Positions 4,788 to 9,882 of a DNA stretch of 9,882 nucleotides are shown here, one piece after another. The notes under the pieces are model-generated. The model saw only the letters and a list, made by a program, of their open reading frames with translations, did no database searches and was not told the origin of the DNA. Source of the DNA: Acidiferrobacterales bacterium (lineage in GTDB: Bacteria > Pseudomonadota > Gammaproteobacteria > Acidiferrobacterales > Sulfurifustaceae); NCBI GenBank assembly GCA_015492195.1, contig WGFP01000223.1, positions 1-9,882 of the forward strand. Reading direction: 5' to 3'. The translations under genes and the position numbers were made by a program. Positions within the stretch are counted from its first letter, which is position 1, and the number at the start of each line of letters is the position of its first letter.

Positions 4788-6962
4788 TTATTTGGGTTGT
4801 TCAATCGGGCAAACGACGTTGAGCGGACAGTCCACTTCGTGGTGGTTGCCGAGCTTCTTCCAGACGTAATCCAAGGCCATATCTTCCGTGCGAAAGAAAC
4901 GTTCGGCGCCCAGGCGTTTATATAGGCCGGTTCGGTCGAGAACGTCAAATACCTGTTTTTTTAGACCGGTAAACAGAACTTCGATCCCGGCGTTTTGCAG
5001 GCGTTCGGTTAAATTGGCCAGCATTTCCTCGCCGGTCGCGTCAATCTCGTTGATACCCTCGCCGACGACGATGACGTATTTAAGATCCGGTTTCATGGCC
5101 ACCCGTTCCTGAACCTTCTCTTCAAAATAGCCGGTATTGGCGAAATAAAGCGATCCATCGAAACGGATCATGGATATATTGTCGCACGTCTCCAGTCCGA
5201 ACAACTCGGCGTCGCGCAGGGTGCCGTCCGGATGCCGTGCGAGCACGGCGATACGCGGTTGCATGGTGCGGTAGAGGTATAAAATCAGCGCCAGCCCGAT
5301 GCCGACCAGGATACCTTTGTCTAAGTGAGGCGCGAACGCGAGGGTCAACACGAACGTGACAACGGCGACAACGCCGTCGTTGCGGTTGGCCTGCCAGGCG
5401 TGTTTGACGGCCCTGACGTTGACCAGACCGAGCACCGCCATCATGATCACCGCCGCCAGGGTCGCCTGCGGCAAGTGGTAAAGCAACGGAGTCAACCACA
5501 GTAGCGTGATAACAACGATAAGGCTGGTCACGACGGACGAGACCCCCGTTACCGCGCCGGCTCCCAGGTTGACCGCCGAGCGAGAAAAGGAGCCGGAGGT
5601 CGGGTAGCTCTGAAACATGCTGCCTACAATATTGCCGAGCCCTTGACCGACCAGTTCCTGGTTGGCGTCCAGTTTTTGTTTGGTCCGGGTGACCATGGCT
5701 TTGGCGATGGAGATGGCCTCCATAAAGCCGATCAGCGAGATGGTGACGGCCGCGGACAGCAATTGCAGCATGATGGTCAGATCGAATGTGGGAAACTTAA
5801 AGGACGGTAAGCCTTGCGGAATGGTGCCGACCACCTTTCCACCGCTGCTCATTTCCAGTGTATTTCCGTCTACGATCCTGTTGATGCGCCACACCCTGTT
5901 GTCGGTTTTGACGCTGTCGGGAGCGTGACCTATGAGATAAAATTTGCCGGCCCTGTTTCCGTCTTTTTGGATGTATTCAAAGCTGATGTTTCTTAATTCC
6001 TTAAGATCGGCTTTCGCCCTGCCCAGGCGGCGGTCGCGTTCAAGCTTGAGGGTATTCAAGGCATGTTGCGCTGCAAGGGCACGGTTATTGCTCCAGCCGT
6101 ATTTTTCCACAATTTTTGAAAGACGTTCCTCCGCCCCCTTGATTTTCTGTTCAAGTTCCGGCAATTCTTGTTCCAGTTTCATCTGCTGGGACACGATGTT
6201 GCGCGCAGTATCACTTACGACCAGATCGAGCGCCACGACCTGCTTTTTTTCAAACCCGATTCCCCATGAAATCAATGCCGTGATGACGACCGCGATCAGC
6301 ACGTTGGGGAGCCTGGGAGCCAAACGGCGCAACACCAGCATGATGCCGAAAGCCAGAACGGCAATGAAGAATGTCGGCCAGTGGGTTGATGAAACGGCGG
6401 CAACGGCGGTATTCCATACGGTCTCGTAATGACGCGCCGCCTTTTCCACCTGGACGCCGAATATTTTGCCGAGCTGCGAGGTGGCAATAATGATTGCCGC
6501 GGCATTGGTGAAACCCAGAACGACGGGGTGCGACAAAAAGTTGACCAGTACGCCCAGGCGCAGCAGACCAAGGGACAGCTGGAAGAGACCGACGATCAGC
6601 GCGAGCGTGACGGCATAGGCGATGTATCCCTCGCTGCCGGCGCTGGCGATGGGTTCCAAGGCGGCGGCAGTCAGCAGCGAGACCACCGCCACCGGTCCGG
6701 TGGCGAGTTGGCGCGAGGAGCCGAACAGGGCGGCCACCATGGGCGGCAGAAACGCGGCGTATAAACCGTAATAGGGCGGAAGACCGGCGAGCTGGGCATA
6801 GGCCATGGACTGCGGAATAAGCACCAGGGCCACCGTGATGCCGGCAATGATGTCTACACGCAGATTTTTTTTATCGCGCAAGTCGGCTCCCCAGCTTAGG
6901 AAGGGGAGGGCCCGCTTAATCCAATTTCTGCTTGTAATCAGGCGGAGGGGATTGTTTAACAT
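4788..6962 (-). CDS. SulP-family anion transporter (STAS C-terminus) with extra periplasmic insert domain
   Basis: A 724-residue SulP/SLC26 transporter; members move sulfate, bicarbonate or dicarboxylates. Family signatures are PPYYGLYAAFLPP (62-74), GSSRQLATGPVA (81-92), LGFTNAAAIIIATSQL (149-164), VVGTIPQGLPSF (377-388), SYPTSGSFSRSAVN (452-465) and a STAS domain at about 585-705 with GEGINEIDATGEEML (634-648). Typical members have about 550-600 residues; the excess is an insert at about 240-375, after the helix ending at residue 238. It consists of charged helical sequence (255-325, with a probable turn near YGWSNNR) and a short beta-like stretch (328-372). In the UraA fold this loop between the two halves faces the periplasm. 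Bicarbonate import would suit the neighbouring carboxysome genes, but that is inference. ATG 6962 has only a close CAGG before it. Confidence 0.92.
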   Translation of the reverse strand: MLNNPLRLITSRNWIKRALPFLSWGADLRDKKNLRVDIIAGITVALVLIPQSMAYAQLAGLPPYYGLYAAFLPPMVAALFGSSRQLATGPVAVVSLLTAAALEPIASAGSEGYIAYAVTLALIVGLFQLSLGLLRLGVLVNFLSHPVVLGFTNAAAIIIATSQLGKIFGVQVEKAARHYETVWNTAVAAVSSTHWPTFFIAVLAFGIMLVLRRLAPRLPNVLIAVVITALISWGIGFEKKQVVALDLVVSDTARNIVSQQMKLEQELPELEQKIKGAEERLSKIVEKYGWSNNRALAAQHALNTLKLERDRRLGRAKADLKELRNISFEYIQKDGNRAGKFYLIGHAPDSVKTDNRVWRINRIVDGNTLEMSSGGKVVGTIPQGLPSFKFPTFDLTIMLQLLSAAVTISLIGFMEAISIAKAMVTRTKQKLDANQELVGQGLGNIVGSMFQSYPTSGSFSRSAVNLGAGAVTGVSSVVTSLIVVITLLWLTPLLYHLPQATLAAVIMMAVLGLVNVRAVKHAWQANRNDGVVAVVTFVLTLAFAPHLDKGILVGIGLALILYLYRTMQPRIAVLARHPDGTLRDAELFGLETCDNISMIRFDGSLYFANTGYFEEKVQERVAMKPDLKYVIVVGEGINEIDATGEEMLANLTERLQNAGIEVLFTGLKKQVFDVLDRTGLYKRLGAERFFRTEDMALDYVWKKLGNHHEVDCPLNVVCPIEQPK

Positions 6963-6990
6963 ACCTGAGACATAGACTTAACCGAAACAC

Positions 6991-7016
6991 AAAAAAACCA
7001 CCCTGGCGTAGGTGGT
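6991..7016 (-). terminator. Intrinsic terminator between ypjD and the SulP gene (possible leader attenuator)
   Basis: On the - strand ACCACC (7016-7011) pairs perfectly with GGTGGT (7002-6997) around an 8-base loop, and seven T residues follow (6997-6991). This is a classic rho-independent terminator. It lies downstream of ypjD (stop at 7119) and only 28 bases before the SulP start codon, so it either ends the ypjD transcript or acts within the SulP leader. Confidence 0.72.
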
Positions 7017-7063
7017 CATCCGGGACACACAGACAAGCCGACCTGGCTGCGGGATGGGGGTGG

Positions 7064-7092
7064 ATTCTAACGGTTTAGAACTGTTTTGACTA
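7064..7092 (-). promoter_or_regulatory. Possible sigma-70 promoter upstream of the SulP gene
   Basis: On the - strand TAGTCA (7092-7087, 4 of 6 to TTGACA) and TAGAAT (7069-7064, 5 of 6 to TATAAT) are separated by exactly 17 bases. Transcription would start near 7057 and would have to pass the T-run hairpin at 7016-6991 before reaching the SulP start, implying a leader of about 95 bases. It could equally be chance in this AT-richer gap. Confidence 0.33.
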
Positions 7093-7118
7093 CTGGATTA
7101 CGGGGATTCTTGGAATTT

Positions 7119-7976
7119 TTACACGGTTCGCCCGAGCATAACCTCGAGCACGAACTTGCTGCCGAAATACGCGAGTACCAGCAACGTGAAACCGCTCAAC
7201 GTCCAGCGAATGGCGGTGCGTCCGCGCCATCCCAGCCACCAGTGACCGATGAGGAGTATGGCGTAGACCACCCAGGCCAGCACGGACAGGGTGATATGAT
7301 GGGTAAATTTGAGCGGTTGGCCGAACAACGCCTCCGAGAAAAAAATCCCGCTGACAAGGGTGAACGTGAGCAGCAGAAAACCGAAGCCGATCATCTGGAA
7401 CATAAGATGCTCCATGGTCTGCATGGGGGGGAGCGCCCGGATAAAACCGCCGGGATGTTTTTGTCGCAGGCCGCGTTCCTGCAGCAGCAGCATAAGGCTT
7501 TGCACCGCGGCTAGGCACAACAGGCTGTAGGCCAGTATTGCAACGGCGATGTGGATCACTTGCGGTTGTGAAGTAAGCGGCAGCAAGGTTTGACCCGGCC
7601 ACAACCATTGAATCAAAACGGTAAGGCCCGTCAGCGGCAGGATGATAATGCCCAGTTTGTCGATGGGGCGGTACAACGCGGTTGCCAGGTACAGGAACGC
7701 GACCACCCATGCGACCAGGGAGAAAGCGCCGGTCAGCGAAAGATTCAGCCCATCGTCTTGTTGCAGGCGGTTATAAAGGATGGCGGCGTGCAGGATAAGG
7801 GCGCCCAGGCTTAAGCTGAAAATGCCGATTTTGACGCCGCCGGCGACCTGTTCGCCGCGTGCCAGGCGCAGCCATAATAGCCCCCCGGCGCTGATGTAGA
7901 GCGCCAGGGCGAGGAAATTCATGAGAGGATTGGTCATAATAGTTTGCGCGCTGCCCAATATTGTCCATGATGGCAT
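7119..7976 (-). CDS. ypjD: YpjD, CcsA/HemX-like inner-membrane protein (cytochrome c assembly family)
   Basis: A hydrophobic protein with about eight predicted membrane segments, of the cytochrome-c-assembly (CcsA/HemX/YpjD) family; family relatives handle haem, but YpjD's own function is not established. Visible features are LILHAAILYNRL (His63), QVIHIAVAILAYSLLCLAA (His142), the KFTHHITLSVLAWVVYA segment (His226/227) and GHWWLGWRGRTAIRW (244-258), typical of this family. The longest frame starts at 7976 (285 residues), but ATG 7937 (MTNPLMNFLALALY) is the more likely start because it places the first helix at the N-terminus and gives the usual ~270 residues. Neither has a convincing Shine-Dalgarno. 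It is divergent from ffh, its common neighbour in Gammaproteobacteria, and is followed by the terminator at 7016-6991. Confidence 0.9.
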   Translation of the reverse strand: MPSWTILGSAQTIMTNPLMNFLALALYISAGGLLWLRLARGEQVAGGVKIGIFSLSLGALILHAAILYNRLQQDDGLNLSLTGAFSLVAWVVAFLYLATALYRPIDKLGIIILPLTGLTVLIQWLWPGQTLLPLTSQPQVIHIAVAILAYSLLCLAAVQSLMLLLQERGLRQKHPGGFIRALPPMQTMEHLMFQMIGFGFLLLTFTLVSGIFFSEALFGQPLKFTHHITLSVLAWVVYAILLIGHWWLGWRGRTAIRWTLSGFTLLVLAYFGSKFVLEVMLGRTV

Positions 7977-8040
7977 AGGTTGCGTTGGCTTTCACCCCTT
8001 TGCACAAGGGCTTTGCGGTCAATTTAGATAGGAAAATTAT

Positions 8041-9396
8041 ATGTTCGACAATTTAAGCCGGCGGCTGCAGGGCGTCGTCAAACGGCTGCGCGGCCAGGGA
8101 CGCCTGACGGAAGATAATATGCGCGACACCCTGCGGGAAGTGCGCATGGCCCTTCTGGAGGCCGACATCGCCCTGCCGGTCGTGAAAACTTTTATTGATC
8201 GGGTACGCAACAAGGCCGAAGGCCGGGAAGTACTGGAAAGCCTCACCCCCGGTCAGGCGCTGATCAAGGTGGTTCATGACGAGCTGGTGGTGCTCATGGG
8301 CGAGTCGTGTGACCGGCTCAACCTGGCCGCCCGCCCGCCCGCCGTCATTCTGGTTGCCGGCCTGCAAGGGTCCGGCAAGACCACCAGCGTGGCCAAACTC
8401 GCGCATCAATTACGCGGACGTGAACAAAAGTCCGTGCTGGTAACAAGCGCGGACGTATACCGTCCCGCGGCGATCGATCAATTGCACAGACTCGCCGCCT
8501 CAATCGGCGTGGCATGTTTTCCCAGCCGCACGGATCAAAAGCCGGTGGACATTGCGCGCGAAGCGGTTGCGGAAGCGCAAAAGAAACTGATTGACGCGGT
8601 GATTGTCGATACCGCCGGACGCCTGCATATTGACAGCGCAATGATGCAGGAAATCCGGGAAATTCACGCAGCGATTAACCCGGTCGAGACCCTGTTTGTG
8701 GTGGACAGCATGATCGGTCAGGACGCCGTTAATACCGCCAAGGCCTTTAATGACGCGTTACCTTTGACGGGCGTGATTCTCACCAAGACCGACGGCGACG
8801 CCCGCGGAGGCGCCGCACTTTCCATTCGCCAGGTGACCGGCAAACCCATTAAGTTTTTGGGGGTGGGGGAGGCCACCTCCGCCCTTGAGGCGTTTGATCC
8901 GGAGCGCGTGGCGTCGCGCATTCTCGGCATGGGTGACGTGCTTGGCCTGGTCGAGGAAGCGCATCGGGTCGCCGATCAGAACAAGATCGAAAAGCTTGCC
9001 AAGAAATTCAAGAAGGGCAAAGGTTTTGATCTTGACGATTTCCGTGATCAATTGTTGCAGATGGAAAAGATGGGCGGCGTGACCGGCCTTATGGACAAGC
9101 TTCCCGGAATGGGCGGCGTGTCGCAGGCGGCGAAGGCCCAGATGGACGACGGTCAGGTGAAGCGGTTAATCGCCATGATCAATTCCATGACGCCCCAGGA
9201 ACGCCTGGCGCCCGAGATCATTCGCGGTTCGCGCAAGCGCCGTATCGCCAGCGGTTCGGGAACCCAGGTGCAGGACATCAACCGCATGCTCAAGCAGTTC
9301 CAGCAGATGCAAAAAATGATGAAGCGGATGGGTAAGCGCGGCCTGCAACGGATGCTGCAAGGCATGAAGGGCAAGCTGCCCGGAATGCCCATGTGA
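8041..9396 (+). CDS. ffh: Ffh, signal recognition particle protein (SRP54 GTPase)
   Basis: A 451-residue SRP GTPase that binds 4.5S RNA and signal sequences of nascent membrane proteins and delivers ribosomes to FtsY. The N domain occupies about 1-90 (MFDNLSRRLQGVVKRLRG; LLEADIALPVVK). The G domain has P-loop GLQGSGKT at 107-114, DVYRPAAIDQL at 138-148, DTAGR at 190-194, TKTD at 248-251 followed by GDARGG. The Met-rich M domain runs from ~330 to the end: GLMDKLPGMGG finger loop, RNA-binding GSRKRRIASGSG (396-407) and the MQKMMKRMG helix. All motifs and the length are normal. AGGA at 8030-8033 lies 7 bases before ATG 8041. The 64-104 base gap to divergent ypjD must hold promoters for both; I see no strong consensus there, only a small CCCTT/AAGGG hairpin at 7996-8010. 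Confidence 0.98.
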   Translation: MFDNLSRRLQGVVKRLRGQGRLTEDNMRDTLREVRMALLEADIALPVVKTFIDRVRNKAEGREVLESLTPGQALIKVVHDELVVLMGESCDRLNLAARPPAVILVAGLQGSGKTTSVAKLAHQLRGREQKSVLVTSADVYRPAAIDQLHRLAASIGVACFPSRTDQKPVDIAREAVAEAQKKLIDAVIVDTAGRLHIDSAMMQEIREIHAAINPVETLFVVDSMIGQDAVNTAKAFNDALPLTGVILTKTDGDARGGAALSIRQVTGKPIKFLGVGEATSALEAFDPERVASRILGMGDVLGLVEEAHRVADQNKIEKLAKKFKKGKGFDLDDFRDQLLQMEKMGGVTGLMDKLPGMGGVSQAAKAQMDDGQVKRLIAMINSMTPQERLAPEIIRGSRKRRIASGSGTQVQDINRMLKQFQQMQKMMKRMGKRGLQRMLQGMKGKLPGMPM

Positions 9397-9402
9397 AATT
9401 AC

Positions 9403-9431
9403 TTGCGAAATAGGTCAGAGGTTATTATTCT
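9403..9431 (+). promoter_or_regulatory. Weak promoter candidate just after ffh
   Basis: TTGCGA (9403-9408, 4 of 6) and TATTCT (9426-9431, 4 of 6) are spaced by 17 bases in the ffh-rsd gap. It is weaker than the candidate at 9473-9501 and may be chance. No terminator with a T-run is visible after ffh; AGCTT/AAGCT at 9437-9452 is a short hairpin without one. Confidence 0.22.
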
Positions 9432-9472
9432 TATTGAGCTTATTGGCAAGCTAGATCCAGCGGCGTAGTCCG

Positions 9473-9501
9473 TTAACAAATGACGGTGAACAGCGTATAG
9501 T
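9473..9501 (+). promoter_or_regulatory. Probable sigma-70 promoter for rsd/algQ
   Basis: TTAACA (9473-9478, 5 of 6 to TTGACA) and TATAGT (9496-9501, 5 of 6 to TATAAT) lie exactly 17 bases apart. The start of transcription would be near 9508, leaving about 27 bases of leader with the GAAGAAGG Shine-Dalgarno before ATG 9535. This suggests that the gene is expressed independently of ffh. Confidence 0.55.
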
Positions 9502-9534
9502 TTTGTCGATTGATCCATGAAGAAGGGATGCACC

Positions 9535-9882
9535 ATGCCGCCAACCCAAAAAAGCGTGAAAACCCGACAAGCCGATACCCCAGAACGTCGTTCCGCCACC
9601 AAGGAAATCATCAACAAGCTTCTGGCCGAGCGCACGGAAATGCTAAAGTTGTATTGCCGGGTGGCGGGACTTGTGCCGTATGACGAGAAGAAGGGAGGCA
9701 AGGCGGCGCAGAAAGTGCTGCAGGAATTCTGTCAGGTATTGGTGGATTACATTGCCGCCGGGCATTTCAGCCTATATGAACGCATTATCAACGGCACGGA
9801 ACGCCGGCGCGAAGTGGCCAGGCTTGCCGATGAACTTTATCCGCGGATTGCTGAAACCACCCAGATAACACTGGATTTCAAC
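9535..9882 (+). CDS. rsd: Rsd/AlgQ-family anti-sigma-70 factor, 3' end cut by window
   Basis: Rsd/AlgQ proteins bind the housekeeping sigma factor (region 4) and favour alternative sigma factors; AlgQ also affects alginate and virulence genes in Pseudomonas. The 116 visible residues include EFCQVLVDYIAAGHFSLYER (residues 65-84), matching the family core FCQ-LVDY-S-GHF-YE, and ELYPRIAETTQITLDFN at the window edge, close to AlgQ. Full-length members have about 155-160 residues, so some 40-50 are missing. The N-terminus is Lys/Arg/Thr-rich, and the usual LVDRW segment is replaced by INKLLAER, so the Trp is absent. ATG 9535 is preceded by GAAGAAGG at 9519-9526 with 8 bases of spacing; ATG 9528 is out of frame. 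No stop occurs in the frame before the end of the window. Confidence 0.93.
   Translation, partial: MPPTQKSVKTRQADTPERRSATKEIINKLLAERTEMLKLYCRVAGLVPYDEKKGGKAAQKVLQEFCQVLVDYIAAGHFSLYERIINGTERRREVARLADELYPRIAETTQITLDFN

Noticed and set aside
5122..5499. 125-codon - strand frame inside the SulP gene
   Set aside because: Same strand but shifted frame; low-complexity Gly/Arg composition, while the SulP frame is continuous.
7090..7710. 206-codon - strand frame inside ypjD
   Set aside because: It is out of frame with the membrane protein and is Arg/His/Pro-rich, without the hydrophobic helices expected there.
7996..8010. CCCTT/AAGGG hairpin before ffh as a terminator
   Set aside because: No T-run on either strand, and only 5 base pairs; at most a minor feature of the divergent promoter gap.
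9399..9701. 100-codon - strand frame between ffh and the window end
   Set aside because: It lies opposite the rsd start, Shine-Dalgarno and promoter, and has no family resemblance.
1..9882. CRISPR arrays, tRNA or rRNA genes, insertion sequences, integrase genes
   Set aside because: No regularly spaced repeats, cloverleaf-like segments, transposase motifs or flanking target duplications were seen on reading either strand.

Overview
The window reads as a piece of a chemolithoautotrophic gammaproteobacterium. The evidence is an alpha-carboxysome (cso-type) locus on the left joined to a gammaproteobacterial core block (yfjD, ypjD, ffh) and a truncated rsd/algQ-family gene on the right. The genus cannot be fixed from the sequence, but an autotrophic sulfur oxidiser fits the gene set.

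Left part, 1-3399, all on the + strand and very GC-rich: the 3' end of a CsoS1 shell protein; a ~90-codon reading frame that has apparently lost its start frame; a 68-residue small protein ending in RIWPD; an intact Nudix-ThiE-like fusion protein; an acRAF-type Rubisco assembly factor; a badly eroded cbbR pseudogene; a ParA-type ATPase matching the carboxysome-positioning protein McdA; and a short gene overlapping mcdA that is split over two frames, in the place expected for mcdB. The intact genes serve carboxysome assembly (shell, Rubisco maturation) and carboxysome partitioning. The three damaged genes lie between intact ones.

Middle part, 3413-7976, on the - strand and of lower GC: ypjD (CcsA/HemX-like membrane protein), a SulP anion transporter, and yfjD (CNNM/CorC family), transcribed in that order. 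yfjD-ypjD-ffh is a familiar gammaproteobacterial grouping, and here the SulP gene sits between yfjD and ypjD. The SulP protein carries an extra domain of roughly 115-130 residues in the loop expected to face the periplasm. It may import bicarbonate, which would link it functionally to the carboxysome, but its substrate is not shown by the sequence. A hairpin with seven T residues lies 28 bases upstream of its start.

Right part, 8041-9882, + strand: ffh (signal recognition particle GTPase), then a good sigma-70 promoter candidate and the first 116 codons of an Rsd/AlgQ anti-sigma factor, cut by the window edge.

The most notable points are the cbbR relic, the frame-split mcdB candidate, the Nudix-ThiE fusion embedded among carboxysome genes, the SulP insert domain, and the sharp change in composition at about 3.4 kb.
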